Notes: generated from the letters alone by a model not told the origin. DNA of 45,663 bases from Streptomyces griseoruber (GCF_001514205.1 NZ_KQ948778.1:2391-48053), one strand, 5' to 3'. Positions 23,969-33,134 are shown, counted from the stretch's first letter. Made by a program: numbers and translations.

Positions 23969-24012
23969 GGGGCGCGGGGAACTGTGCGACCAGCCACAGA
24001 CTCCCCGCGCCC
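23969..24012. repeat. Streptomyces-type intergenic inverted repeat
   Basis: GGGGCGCGGGGA (23969-23980) pairs with TCCCCGCGCCC (24002-24012) around a GACCAGCCAC-containing loop. Elements of this kind are scattered between genes across Streptomyces genomes. Here it lies just after valS and may serve as its terminator. Confidence 0.65.
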
Positions 24013-24053
24013 GCCGTACGTGACCAGCCACCCTCCTCCGTGGGCCACCGGCC

Positions 24054-24059
24054 TAGACT
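24054..24059 (+). promoter_or_regulatory. -10 hexamer TAGACT for folC (leaderless type)
   Basis: TAGACT ends 7 nt before GTG 24067, the same geometry as valS, and no ribosome site intervenes. Confidence 0.5.
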
Positions 24060-24066
24060 GAACCCC

Positions 24067-25551
24067 GTGAGCGACAGCGACTCCTTCGACGAGATCATCG
24101 AGGCCGAGACCGACCGAGACCCCGATCTCGCGGTCATCGAGGCCGGCAGCCGCACCCTGCGCACCCAGGGCGCAGCCCCGAGCGCTGACGTCCCGACCCG
24201 CCCCGAGGACCCCGAGGTCGACAAGGCCCTCCGCGCGGTCGAGGCCGACCTGGCCACCCGCTGGGGCGAGACCAAGCTGGAGCCGTCCGTCAGCCGGATC
24301 GCCGCGCTGATGGACGTCCTGGGCGAGCCGCAGCGGACGTATCCCTCGATCCACATCACGGGCACCAACGGCAAGACCTCCACCGCCCGCATGATCGAGG
24401 CCCTCCTCGGCGCCTTCGACCTGCGCACCGGCCGCTACACCTCCCCCCACGTGCAGTCCATCACCGAGCGCATCAGCCTCGACGGCGCCCCGATCTCCGC
24501 CGAGCGCTTCATCGAGACGTACGACGACATCAAGGCGTACGTCGAGATGGTCGACTCCCAGCAGGAGTACCGGCTGTCCTTCTTCGAGGTGCTGACCGGT
24601 ATGGCGTACGCGGCCTTCGCGGACGCCCCGGTCGACGTCGCCGTCGTCGAGGTCGGCATGGGCGGCTCCTGGGACGCCACCAACGTCATCGACGGCGATG
24701 TCGCCGTGGTCACGCCCATCGACCTCGACCACACCGACCGGCTGGGGGAGACCCCGGGCGAGATCGCGGGGGAGAAGGGCGGGATCATCAAGCAGGACGC
24801 CACGGTCATCCTGGCCCAGCAGCCGGTCGACGCGGCCCAGGTGCTGCTGAAGAAGGCCGTCGAGGTCGACGCCACCGTGGCCCGCGAGGGGCTGGAGTTC
24901 GGTGTCGTGGCGCGCCAGGTCGCCGTCGGCGGACAGCTGGTCACCCTGCGTGGGCTGGGCGGCGAGTACCCCGAGGTGTACCTCCCGCTGCACGGCGAGC
25001 ACCAGGCGCACAACGCGGCCGTCGCGCTCGCCGCCGTGGAGGCGTTCTTCGGCGTCGGCTCCCAGCGGCCCGAACCGCTCGACATCGACGCGGTCCGCAA
25101 GGCCTTCGCGGCCGTGTCCTCGCCGGGCCGGCTGGAGGTCGTACGGCGCTCCCCGACCGTCGTCCTGGACGCCGCCCACAACCCGGCCGGCGCACGGGTG
25201 ACCGCCGACGCCATCGGCGAGGCCTTCGACTTCAGCCGGCTGATCGGCGTGGTCGGGGCCAGCGGCGACAAGAACGTCCGCGGGGTCCTGGAGGCCTTCG
25301 AGCCGATCTTCGCGGAGGTCGTCGTCACCCAGAACTCCAGCCAGCGCGCCATGGACGCCGACGAGTTGGCCGCGATCGCCGTGGAGGTGTTCGGCGACGA
25401 GCGCGTCCAGGTCGAGCCGCGGCTGCCGGACGCCCTGGAGGCGGCGATCACGCTCGCCGAGGAGGAGGGCGAGTTCGCCGGCGGCGGCGTGCTGGTCACC
25501 GGTTCCGTCATCACGGTCGGCGAGGCCCGGCTGCTCCTCGGGAAGGGCTGA
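24067..25551 (+). CDS. folC: Folylpolyglutamate synthase / dihydrofolate synthase
   Basis: The 494-aa Mur-ligase-type enzyme adds glutamate to dihydropteroate and folates. The P-loop ITGTNGKTSTARM is near residue 99. The ligase signature DLDHTDRLGETPGEIAGEKGGI and the C-terminal domain start VVLDAAHNPAGA are clear. The GTG at 24067 follows a leaderless-type -10. An acidic N-terminal extension of about 50 residues precedes the catalytic domain, as in other Streptomyces FolC. A DUF4233-type membrane gene follows after 11 bp. Confidence 0.95.
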   Translation: MSDSDSFDEIIEAETDRDPDLAVIEAGSRTLRTQGAAPSADVPTRPEDPEVDKALRAVEADLATRWGETKLEPSVSRIAALMDVLGEPQRTYPSIHITGTNGKTSTARMIEALLGAFDLRTGRYTSPHVQSITERISLDGAPISAERFIETYDDIKAYVEMVDSQQEYRLSFFEVLTGMAYAAFADAPVDVAVVEVGMGGSWDATNVIDGDVAVVTPIDLDHTDRLGETPGEIAGEKGGIIKQDATVILAQQPVDAAQVLLKKAVEVDATVAREGLEFGVVARQVAVGGQLVTLRGLGGEYPEVYLPLHGEHQAHNAAVALAAVEAFFGVGSQRPEPLDIDAVRKAFAAVSSPGRLEVVRRSPTVVLDAAHNPAGARVTADAIGEAFDFSRLIGVVGASGDKNVRGVLEAFEPIFAEVVVTQNSSQRAMDADELAAIAVEVFGDERVQVEPRLPDALEAAITLAEEEGEFAGGGVLVTGSVITVGEARLLLGKG

Positions 25552-25562
25552 ACACCCCCGCC

Positions 25563-25901
25563 ATGCGTACGCTCTGTTCCTCGACCCTGATCGGCGAGTT
25601 CTTCATCATCGGATTCGCCGGTCTGGTCGCCATGAAGGACCCCGACCTGTCCATGACCACGGTGTGGACGGTGTGCGGGATCGCGATGTTCCTCAGTGTG
25701 CTGCTGTGCGGCGTGGTGACCCGGCCCGGGGGCGTCGCCCTCGGCTGGGCGCTCCAGATCGCGCTGGTCGCGTCCGGTTTCTTCGTCCCGATGATGTTCG
25801 TCATCGGGGTGCTGTTCGCCGGCCTGTGGTGGGCCTCGGTGCACTATGGGCGCAAGGTCGAGGAGGCGAAGGCCCGCTTCGCGGCACAGGCCGGGACCTG
25901 A
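25563..25901 (+). CDS. DUF4233-type small membrane protein
   Basis: The 112-aa protein has four hydrophobic segments and a charged C-terminus (HYGRKVEEAKARFAAQ). A GAAGGG site lies upstream of the ATG. It sits 11 bp after folC and before ndk, the usual location of DUF4233 proteins in actinobacteria. The function is unknown; co-transcription with folC is likely. Confidence 0.85.
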   Translation: MRTLCSSTLIGEFFIIGFAGLVAMKDPDLSMTTVWTVCGIAMFLSVLLCGVVTRPGGVALGWALQIALVASGFFVPMMFVIGVLFAGLWWASVHYGRKVEEAKARFAAQAGT

Positions 25902-25923
25902 CCGCCGATCCTGCTGACGCTGT

Positions 25924-25954
25924 GTGACAGGTTCACGGACACGCCCTGTAATCT
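25924..25954 (+). promoter_or_regulatory. Promoter candidate for ndk
   Basis: GTGACA (25924-25929) is followed after 17 nt by TGTAAT (25947-25952), or after 19 nt by TAATCT (25949-25954). The ndk start with its AAGGAG site is about 55 bp downstream. Confidence 0.45.
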
Positions 25955-26008
25955 CGTCCCACCGCACCCCGGCAGTAGTGCACCTCAGCAGTCCCTAAGG
26001 AGTCTCCC

Positions 26009-26422
26009 GTGAGCCAGCGCACCCTCGTCCTCCTCAAGCCCGACGCGGTCCGTCGCGGCCTGACCGGCGAGATCATCAGCCGTATCGAGCGCAAGGCGGG
26101 CTGGCGGATCACCGCGCTGGAGCTGCGCACCCTGGATCAGGACACGCTGGAGCAGCACTACGGCGAGCACAAGGGCAAGCCCTTCTACGAGCCGCTGGTG
26201 GAGTTCATGGCGTCCGGTCCGGTCGTCGCCCTGATCGTCGAGGGCGACCGGGTCGTCGAGGGTGTGCGCGCGCTGGCCGGCCCGACCGACCCGATCGCGG
26301 CCGCTCCCGGCTCGATCCGCGGCGACTACGGCGTCATCGTCCGCGAGAACCTGATCCACGCCTCCGACTCCGAGGAGTCCGCCGAGCGCGAGATCAAGAT
26401 CTTCTTCCCGGGGCGCGCGTAA
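26009..26422 (+). CDS. ndk: Nucleoside diphosphate kinase
   Basis: The 137-aa enzyme exchanges the gamma phosphate between NTPs and NDPs through a phosphohistidine. His117 in NLIHASDS is the catalytic residue, and the RTLVLLKPDAVRRGL start is characteristic. The GTG at 26009 follows an AAGGAGTC ribosome site. Length is standard. A terminator hairpin follows and mreB starts a new unit. Confidence 0.97.
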   Translation: MSQRTLVLLKPDAVRRGLTGEIISRIERKAGWRITALELRTLDQDTLEQHYGEHKGKPFYEPLVEFMASGPVVALIVEGDRVVEGVRALAGPTDPIAAAPGSIRGDYGVIVRENLIHASDSEESAEREIKIFFPGRA

Positions 26423-26438
26423 CCGTTCCGAGACGACT

Positions 26439-26482
26439 GAGACGGGCGATCGAGGGAACGAGACTCCCCGAACGCCCGTCTC
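26439..26482 (+). terminator. Terminator after ndk
   Basis: GAGACGGGCG (26439-26448) pairs perfectly with CGCCCGTCTC (26473-26482). The loop may fold further through GGGA/TCCC. Confidence 0.7.
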
Positions 26483-26553
26483 CGGAAGCGAACCCACACA
26501 GCATCTGCTGACAATGGCCAGGACCCTTCCGCAGTGTCCGAGAAGGCGCGTCT

Positions 26554-26559
26554 ACGATG
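26554..26559 (+). promoter_or_regulatory. Possible mreB -10 hexamer TACGAT
   Basis: TACGAT fits TANNNT about 80 nt before the mreB start. No convincing -35 was found, so a sigma factor other than the housekeeping one is possible. Confidence 0.3.
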
Positions 26560-26636
26560 GAAGCCTTCACGTCACAGCACCCACCTCGCCGACCTGAAAA
26601 GCCCTCAAAAGCTCATGGAAGGCCAGTCGAATCCTG

Positions 26637-27668
26637 ATGGGGAACTCAATGTCGTTCATCGGCCGTGACATGGCTGTCGACCTCGGGACCGCCAACACGC
26701 TGGTGTACGTCAGGGGTCGCGGGATCGTACTCAACGAGCCGTCCGTCGTCGCGATCAACACCAACACCGGTGGCATCCTCGCGGTCGGCGCCGAAGCGAA
26801 GAAGATGATCGGGCGCACGCCGGGCAACATCGTCGCCGTGCGGCCGCTGAAGGACGGCGTGATCGCCGACTTCGAGATCACCGAGCGGATGCTCCGCTAC
26901 TTCATCCTGAAGATCCACAAGCGGCGGTATCTGGCTCGTCCGCGGGTCGTCGTCTGTGTGCCCTCGGGCATCACGGGCGTCGAGCGCCGCGCCGTCATCG
27001 AGGCGTCGACCCAGGCCGGCGCCCGTCAGGTGCACATCATCGAGGAGCCCATGGCCGCGGCCATCGGCTCCGGCCTGCCGGTCCACGAGGCCACGGGCAA
27101 CATGGTGGTGGACATCGGCGGCGGCACCACGGAGGTCGCGGTCATCTCGCTCGGCGGCATCGTCACCGCCCAGTCCATCCGCGTCGCGGGCGACGAGCTG
27201 GACAACGCGATCATCCAGCACATCAAGAAGGAGTACAGCCTCCTGCTGGGTGAGCGCACGGCCGAGCAGATCAAGATCACCATCGGCTCGGCGTACGACC
27301 TCGACTCCGACGAGCACACCGAAATCCGTGGCCGGGACCTCGTCTCCGGCCTGCCCAAGACCGTCGTCATCTCGGCCGCCGAGGTGCGCAAGGCGATCGA
27401 GGAGCCCGTCAACGCGATCGTCGACGCCGTCAAGACCACGCTGGACAAGTGTCCGCCGGAGCTGTCCGGCGACATCATGGACCGCGGAATCGTTCTGACC
27501 GGTGGCGGAGCACTGCTGCGCGGTCTGGACGAGCGGCTGCGCCGGGAGACCGGTATGCCGATCCACATCGCCGAGGACCCGCTGGACAGCGTGGCGCTCG
27601 GTTCCGGCAAGTGCGTCGAGGAGTTCGAGGCGCTCCAGCAGGTTCTGGACGCCGCGCCCCGCAGATGA
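26637..27668 (+). CDS. mreB: Rod shape-determining protein MreB
   Basis: The actin-like ATPase polymerises under the membrane and organises wall synthesis; in Streptomyces it acts mainly in spore-wall formation. Visible motifs are phosphate-1 DLGTANTLVY, phosphate-2 DIGGGTTEVAVI and the adenosine segment GGGALLRGL. The form from ATG 26637 has 343 aa. The in-frame ATG at 26649 has a better-placed GGGGAA site and would remove only four residues (MGNS). It heads the mreB-mreC-mreD-PBP2-rodA cluster. Confidence 0.97.
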   Translation: MGNSMSFIGRDMAVDLGTANTLVYVRGRGIVLNEPSVVAINTNTGGILAVGAEAKKMIGRTPGNIVAVRPLKDGVIADFEITERMLRYFILKIHKRRYLARPRVVVCVPSGITGVERRAVIEASTQAGARQVHIIEEPMAAAIGSGLPVHEATGNMVVDIGGGTTEVAVISLGGIVTAQSIRVAGDELDNAIIQHIKKEYSLLLGERTAEQIKITIGSAYDLDSDEHTEIRGRDLVSGLPKTVVISAAEVRKAIEEPVNAIVDAVKTTLDKCPPELSGDIMDRGIVLTGGGALLRGLDERLRRETGMPIHIAEDPLDSVALGSGKCVEEFEALQQVLDAAPRR

Positions 27669-27831
27669 CGTAACGCTTCGGTTCCGCCGTACGGGATGAT
27701 CCCCTCTCGTGCGGCGGATCGTTGATATTCCGGCATAAGCTCCCACAAAGCGCCCTTGGTCATCCTGGCCCGGGGCTACCCGAATTCCTGTGTAGTGATT
27801 TCTCTATCGAGGAAGGGCACGGCCGCCGCAC

Positions 27832-28764
27832 GTGAGGGACACACGAGAGAGCCGGCTGCTCCTGGTGCTGCTGATCGCCATCGCGTTCGCACTGATCACG
27901 GTGGACATCCGCGGCGGTGAGGACTCCCCGGTCGACGGTGCCCGGCAGGCCGCGGCCGCGGTCTTCGGCCCGATCGAGGAGGGGGTGTCCTCGGCGGTGG
28001 ACCCGGTCGGCAACGCCGTCTCGGCGGTCCGCGACTCCGGTGAGCGCCACGACCGGATGGCGCTGCTGGAGAAGGAGAACGCGGCTCTCAAGGCGAAGCT
28101 CGGCAGCGACGACCGCAACCGCAGCCGGCTGGCCCAGCTCGACAAGATGCTGAAGATCGCCGGCGAGGGCCAGTACGGCATCAAGGGCGCCGAGGTCATC
28201 GCGATAGGAGCGGCCCAGGGCTTCTCCTGGACGATCACCATCGACGTCGGCGCGAGCGACGGCATCAGGCGCGACATGACCGTCCTCAACGGCGACGGGC
28301 TCGTCGGCCGGGTCACCACGGTCGGGCCGAACACCGCGACCGTGCTCCTCGCCAACGACCCCGACTTCACCGTCGGTACCCGCATGGAGGGCAACGACGA
28401 ACTCGGCTTCGCCTCCGGACAGGGCGACAGCCCGCTGCGCGTCGAACTCCTCAACGGCAAGGCGGACGTGAAGAAGGGCGACCGCCTGGTCACCTTCGGC
28501 TCCCAGGCCGACAAGCCGTTCGTGCCCGGAGTCCCGGTCGGCGTGGTCTCCCGGGTCGACCCCTCCGGCGGCGACCTCACCCGCACCCTCTACGTCACCC
28601 CGTACGTCAGCTTCACCAAGCTCGACGTCGTCGGTGTGGTCGTCGAGACCCCGAAGAAGGACCCGCGCGACACCGTGCTCCCGGCGAAGCCCAAGCCGGT
28701 GCCCACCCCGACGGTCACCGTCACCGTGACCCCGAACGCCGATGGCCAGCAAGAGCAGCAGTAG
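27832..28764 (+). CDS. mreC: Rod shape-determining protein MreC
   Basis: The 310-aa bitopic protein has an N-terminal membrane span (about residues 6-24), a coiled coil (about 62-100, with RMALLEKENAALKAKLG) and an extracytoplasmic beta-domain ending around residue 280. A Pro/Thr/Val-rich tail follows. MreC bridges MreB/MreD with PBP2 and RodA. The GTG start has GGAAGGG somewhat upstream. The 163-bp gap after mreB may hold its own promoter. Confidence 0.94.
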   Translation: MRDTRESRLLLVLLIAIAFALITVDIRGGEDSPVDGARQAAAAVFGPIEEGVSSAVDPVGNAVSAVRDSGERHDRMALLEKENAALKAKLGSDDRNRSRLAQLDKMLKIAGEGQYGIKGAEVIAIGAAQGFSWTITIDVGASDGIRRDMTVLNGDGLVGRVTTVGPNTATVLLANDPDFTVGTRMEGNDELGFASGQGDSPLRVELLNGKADVKKGDRLVTFGSQADKPFVPGVPVGVVSRVDPSGGDLTRTLYVTPYVSFTKLDVVGVVVETPKKDPRDTVLPAKPKPVPTPTVTVTVTPNADGQQEQQ

Positions 28765-28779
28765 GAGCTGACAACCCCC

Positions 28780-29451
28780 ATGCGCGTCAACCGGATCCTG
28801 CTCTCCGTCCCGCTGGTCGTCGTCGCCCTGGTGATCCAGGTGAGCGTCCTCGCCCGCCTCCATCTCCCGGGCGCGGTCCCCGATCTGCTGCTCCTCACCG
28901 TCCTGGGCCTGGCCATGGTGTACGGCCATGTCGGCGGCGCCCTCATCGGCTTCGGCGCGGGCCTCCTCGCCGACCTCGCACCGCCCGCCGACCACGCGGC
29001 CGGGCGGTACGCCCTGGTGCTGTGCGTGATCGGCTATCTCGCCGGGCTGGTCAAGCCGGAGACCGGGCAGATCAAGTCGGCCACCGGCCCGATGGTCGTG
29101 GTGGTCGCCGCCGCGGTCGGCTCCACCCTGCTGTACGCGGGCGTCGGCGCCCTCGTCGGCGACACGGCGGCCCGTCATGTCGGCCTGACGGGGCTGCTGT
29201 TCTCGGCCGCCCTGTACGACCTGCTGCTCGCCCCCTTCGTGGTCCCGGGCGTGATGTTCCTGGCCCGGCGGGCCGAGAACGACCCGCTCGCGGAGACCAA
29301 CTCCGCGTCCAAGGGCTCGGACATCTCCTCGGGCTGGCTGTCCTCCGGGACGGGCCTGAGGATCGGCGGCCAGCGCGGCGGCCTGAAGCTGAGGGCGGCG
29401 AAGTCGCGGGCGACCCGGGCCGGGCGCATCAAGGGGGTCAAGCGGCTGTGA
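28780..29451 (+). CDS. mreD: Rod shape-determining protein MreD
   Basis: The 223-aa protein has about five hydrophobic spans in residues 1-165, as in MreD, followed by a Ser-rich then strongly basic tail (AAKSRATRAGRIKGVKRL) that is probably cytoplasmic. The ATG has an AGGAG site and lies 15 bp after mreC, so the two are co-transcribed. Its family role is to support the MreC-PBP2 elongation complex. Confidence 0.92.
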   Translation: MRVNRILLSVPLVVVALVIQVSVLARLHLPGAVPDLLLLTVLGLAMVYGHVGGALIGFGAGLLADLAPPADHAAGRYALVLCVIGYLAGLVKPETGQIKSATGPMVVVVAAAVGSTLLYAGVGALVGDTAARHVGLTGLLFSAALYDLLLAPFVVPGVMFLARRAENDPLAETNSASKGSDISSGWLSSGTGLRIGGQRGGLKLRAAKSRATRAGRIKGVKRL

Positions 29452-29492
29452 GAACGCATGAGTTCACCCGAACGGGTCACTCTGGGCGGAAC

Positions 29493-29509
29493 GCGGCCTC
29501 ACAGGCCGC
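29493..29509 (+). terminator. Hairpin between mreD and PBP2
   Basis: GCGGCCT (29493-29499) pairs with AGGCCGC (29503-29509) around a 3-nt loop. No T-run follows, so it may attenuate or process the message rather than end it. Confidence 0.35.
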
Positions 29510-29579
29510 TCGTTCATCATTCGTACGCACACCCAGCCGCGCACATGTGTTCGCTCACTGAGAGGGGGAGGCAGCCGCA

Positions 29580-31862
29580 GTGACCAACATTCCCGAGACC
29601 GGCCGGACGCCACGTGTCCAGATCCGGCTCGTCGTGATCCAGATCCTCGTCCTTTCCCTCCTCGGCACCCTCGGCGGCCGGCTGTGGTACCTCCAGATCC
29701 GCGAGGGCGCGGCCTACGCCAAGGAGGCCTCCGGCAACCACGTCCAGCAGGTCGTCGAGCCCGCCGTGCGCGGCTCCATCCTGGACGCGCGCGGAGTGCC
29801 CCTCGCGGACAACGAGACGCGGCTGGTGGTCTCCGCCTCCCGCACCGACCTGCTCAAGCAGCCGGACGACGGCAAGGCCGTCCTGACCAAGCTCGCGGGC
29901 GTCCTCGGCATGGACCCCACGGAGGTCATGCAGAAGGTCCGGCTGTGCGACGCGAAGACCCCCCAGCCCTGCTGGAACGGCTCGCCCTACCAGCCGATCC
30001 CCATCACCGACGAGGCCACCGCCAAGCAGGCCCTCCAGATCCGTGAGCGCGCCGAGGACTTCCCCGGCATCACCGCCGAACCGGAGGCCGTGCGCCGCTA
30101 CCCCGCGCCCGGCAAGTCCAACACCGCCCAGGTCCTCGGCTACCTCTCGCCGGTCACCGACGACGAGATCACCAAGGCCCAGGACACCGACTCGCCCTAT
30201 CTGCGCTCCGACCAGGTCGGCCGCTCCGGCCTGGAGCGCCAGTACGACAAGGAGCTGCGCGGCAAGGCCGGCGTCACCCGCTACGAGGTCGACAACCTCG
30301 GCCGGGTCATCGGCCAGGCCGAGGCCACCCCGGCACAGCCCGGCTCCAACCTGGTCACCAGCATCGACTCCCGTGTCCAGCGCGTCGCCGAGTACGAGCT
30401 GAACAACGCGATGAAGGTCGCCCGCCAGCAGTTCGACAAGATCACCGGCACCAACTACAAGGCCGACTCCGGCGCCGTCGTCGTGATGGAGGCCAAGACC
30501 GGCCGGATCGTCGCCATGGCCTCCGCGCCCACCTACGACCCGAACGTCTGGGTCGGCGGCATCTCCGCCAAGGACTACCGGAAGCTCACCGGGAAGAACT
30601 CCGACTACCCGCTGCTCAACCGGGCCATACAGGGTCAGGCCGCGCCCGGCTCGACGTTCAAGGTGGTCTCCACGGCCGCCGCGGTCGAGGCCGGCTACGT
30701 CTGGGACGGCGGCTACCCGTGCACCAGCTCCTACTCGGTGGGCGGCCAGGTCTTCAACAACTTCGAGGGGGAGAACTTCGGCCCCATCTCGCTCGGCCGC
30801 GCCCTGGAGGTGTCCTGCGACACCGTCTTCTACGCCCTCGCGGACCGCGAGTGGAAGAAGGACGGTGGCATCAACCCCAAGAAGGGCGAGCCCAAGGACT
30901 ACTTCTACAAGGCGGCCCACCAGTTCGGCCTCGGCAAGGAGACCGGCGTCGACCTGCCGAACGAGGTCACCGGCCGGGTCCCGGACCGCCAGTGGAAGGA
31001 GTCCTACTGGAAGGCCAACAAGGCCTCCTGGTGCAAGTACGGCAAGAAGAACGGCACGTACGTCGAGAAGATCGCCTACGAGAACTGCCTCGAGGGCAAC
31101 AAGATGCGTGAGGGCGACTCGATCAACTACTCCATCGGCCAGGGCGACACCCTCGTCACGCCGATCCAGGAGGCCGTGATCTACGGCGCCCTCGCCAACG
31201 GCGGCACCATGTACCAGCCGTCCATCGGCAAGGCGATCGTCAGTGCCGACGGCAGGACCGTCACCGAGATCAAGCCGAAGAAGTCGGGCAAGCTGCCCAT
31301 CAGCAAGGCGACCCTGGCCGGCATGGACGACGCCCTCGCGGGCGTGGTCACCCGGGGTACGGCCGCCTGGAAGTTCGGCGGCTGGCCGCAGGACAAGATC
31401 GAGCTGCACGCCAAGACCGGTACCGCGGAGGTCTACGGCAAGCAGACCACGTCCTGGCTGGCCACCTACAGCAAGGACTACACGGTCATCATGACCATCG
31501 CCCAGGCCGGTACCGGTTCGGGCGCCTCCGGCGAGGCCGTGCGCCACATCTACAACGCCCTCTACGGCGTCTCCGCGGACGGCACGATCGACAAGAAGAA
31601 CGCCCTGCTGCCCACCCCGCAGAAGGGCCTGCCGACCGTCCGGGCGGACGGCACGATCACGTCCCCGAAGGTCGCCAAGGACCCGGCCAAGGACCAGCGC
31701 GCCAGCCAGGAGAAGGCCCCCGAGCCGGACGCCTCGCAGCCGGCCGGGACCACCCAGCAGAACACCACGAACCAGAACACCCGCAGACGACGACGGCGGC
31801 GACGGGACGGATGCGGGGGCGCCGCAGGCCGCCGGTCGGTCGGCAGGAGGTCGCTCGCATGA
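29580..31862 (+). CDS. mrdA: Penicillin-binding protein 2, elongation transpeptidase
   Basis: The 760-aa class B PBP cross-links peptidoglycan with the RodA glycosyltransferase. It has an N-terminal membrane anchor (about residues 15-36), a dimerisation domain and a transpeptidase domain. The active-site motifs are SxxK (GSTFK, Ser358), SCD (Ser412) and KTG (Lys612). The GTG start has a GAGGGGGAGG site. The last 27 codons are odd: eight Arg in a row (31782-31805) including AGA and three CGA, both rare in Streptomyces, then more Arg and AGG. Neighbouring frames read as Thr/Ala- or Asp/Gly-rich tails, so a frameshift near 31780 is suspected. Its stop overlaps the rodA ATG. Confidence 0.93.
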   Translation: MTNIPETGRTPRVQIRLVVIQILVLSLLGTLGGRLWYLQIREGAAYAKEASGNHVQQVVEPAVRGSILDARGVPLADNETRLVVSASRTDLLKQPDDGKAVLTKLAGVLGMDPTEVMQKVRLCDAKTPQPCWNGSPYQPIPITDEATAKQALQIRERAEDFPGITAEPEAVRRYPAPGKSNTAQVLGYLSPVTDDEITKAQDTDSPYLRSDQVGRSGLERQYDKELRGKAGVTRYEVDNLGRVIGQAEATPAQPGSNLVTSIDSRVQRVAEYELNNAMKVARQQFDKITGTNYKADSGAVVVMEAKTGRIVAMASAPTYDPNVWVGGISAKDYRKLTGKNSDYPLLNRAIQGQAAPGSTFKVVSTAAAVEAGYVWDGGYPCTSSYSVGGQVFNNFEGENFGPISLGRALEVSCDTVFYALADREWKKDGGINPKKGEPKDYFYKAAHQFGLGKETGVDLPNEVTGRVPDRQWKESYWKANKASWCKYGKKNGTYVEKIAYENCLEGNKMREGDSINYSIGQGDTLVTPIQEAVIYGALANGGTMYQPSIGKAIVSADGRTVTEIKPKKSGKLPISKATLAGMDDALAGVVTRGTAAWKFGGWPQDKIELHAKTGTAEVYGKQTTSWLATYSKDYTVIMTIAQAGTGSGASGEAVRHIYNALYGVSADGTIDKKNALLPTPQKGLPTVRADGTITSPKVAKDPAKDQRASQEKAPEPDASQPAGTTQQNTTNQNTRRRRRRRRDGCGGAAGRRSVGRRSLA

Positions 31863-33058
31863 CCGGCGTGAACAGCTTCTCCGTCTCCGGATACGGGCCC
31901 GCGCGGGCCGGCTGGACCCGGGTCCTCGCCCGTGACTCGCTGGCCCGCCGGCTGGACTGGCCGATACTGCTGTCGGCCGTCGCCCTCTCCCTGATCGGCT
32001 CGGTGCTGGTCTTCTCCGCGACCCGCAACCGCACCGAGATCAACCAGGGCGACCAGTACTACTTCCTGATCCGCCATCTGATGAACACCGGCATCGGGAT
32101 CGCCCTGATGATCGGCACCATCTGGCTCGGCCACCGCACCCTGCGCAACGCGGTGCCCGTCCTCTACGGCCTCTCGCTGCTCGGCATCCTGCTGGTGCTG
32201 ACCCCGCTGGGCTCGACGGTCAACGGCGCGCACTCCTGGATCGTGTTCGGCGGCGGCTTCTCGCTCCAGCCCTCGGAGTTCGTGAAGATCACGATCATCC
32301 TGGGCATGTCGATGCTGCTCGCGGCGAGGGTCGACGCCGGCGACAAGCTCTACCCGGACCACCGCACGGTCGTCCAGGCGCTCGGTCTCGCCTCCGTCCC
32401 GATGCTGATCGTGATGCTCATGCCCGACCTCGGGTCGGTCATGGTCATGGTGATGATCGTGCTGGGGGTGCTGCTGGCCTCCGGCGCCTCCAACCGCTGG
32501 GTCTTCGGACTGCTCGGCGCGGGCGCGGCCGGCGCGGTCGCCGTCTGGCAGCTGCACATCCTCGACGAGTACCAGATCGCCCGCTTCGCCGCGTTCGCCA
32601 ACCCCAGCCTCGACCCGGCCGGCGTCGGCTACAACACCAACCAGGCGCGCATCGCGATCGGATCCGGCGGGCTGACCGGCGCGGGCCTGTTCCACGGCTC
32701 GCAGACCACCGGCCAGTTCGTCCCCGAGCAGCAGACGGACTTCGTCTTCACGGTGGCGGGCGAGGAGCTGGGCTTCGTCGGCGCGGGCCTGATCATCGTG
32801 CTCCTCGGGGTGATCCTGTGGCGCGCCTGCCGCATCGCCCGCGAGACGACCGAGCTGTACGGCACGATCGTCGCCGCAGGCATCGTGGCCTGGTTCGCCT
32901 TCCAGTCCTTCGAGAACATCGGGATGACGCTCGGGATCATGCCGGTGACCGGTCTGCCCCTGCCGTTCGTGTCGTACGGCGGCTCGTCGATGTTCGCCGT
33001 GTGGGTGGCGATGGGGCTGTTGCAGTCGATCCGGGTGCAGCGCCCGATGTCCGCGTAA
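31859..33058 (+). CDS. rodA: Peptidoglycan glycosyltransferase RodA (SEDS family; Sfr in Streptomyces)
   Basis: The ATG at 31859 overlaps the PBP2 stop (ATGA) and has AGGAGG 8 nt upstream. The 399-aa protein has about ten membrane spans and SEDS hallmarks: FSLQPSEFVK, a large periplasmic loop with the QTDFVFTVAGEELGFVG segment, and GLPLPFVSYGGSS near the end. It polymerises lipid II into glycan strands with PBP2. Streptomyces homologues next to PBP2 are called Sfr. Confidence 0.95.
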   Translation: MTGVNSFSVSGYGPARAGWTRVLARDSLARRLDWPILLSAVALSLIGSVLVFSATRNRTEINQGDQYYFLIRHLMNTGIGIALMIGTIWLGHRTLRNAVPVLYGLSLLGILLVLTPLGSTVNGAHSWIVFGGGFSLQPSEFVKITIILGMSMLLAARVDAGDKLYPDHRTVVQALGLASVPMLIVMLMPDLGSVMVMVMIVLGVLLASGASNRWVFGLLGAGAAGAVAVWQLHILDEYQIARFAAFANPSLDPAGVGYNTNQARIAIGSGGLTGAGLFHGSQTTGQFVPEQQTDFVFTVAGEELGFVGAGLIIVLLGVILWRACRIARETTELYGTIVAAGIVAWFAFQSFENIGMTLGIMPVTGLPLPFVSYGGSSMFAVWVAMGLLQSIRVQRPMSA

Positions 33059-33128
33059 ACGGTGGTTTTCCAGCCGTTGGTCGTGAATTCAACGGAAGTT
33101 GACCCTGCCGTCACGGCCTGACTGCGAC

Positions 33129-33134
33129 TAGATT
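33129..33134 (+). promoter_or_regulatory. -10 hexamer TAGATT for the CYTH-CHAD gene (leaderless type)
   Basis: TAGATT ends 6 nt before the ATG at 33141 without a ribosome site. Confidence 0.5.

Noticed and set aside
29517..31547. Minus-strand ORF of 676 codons opposite the PBP2 gene
   Set aside because: It is antisense to a clearly coding transpeptidase and its composition is that of a GC3 shadow frame.
31785..31862. In-frame PBP2-RodA fusion through the third frame
   Set aside because: It would need a frameshift, and RodA has a clear AGGAGG site and ATG of its own; kept only as a remark on the odd PBP2 tail.
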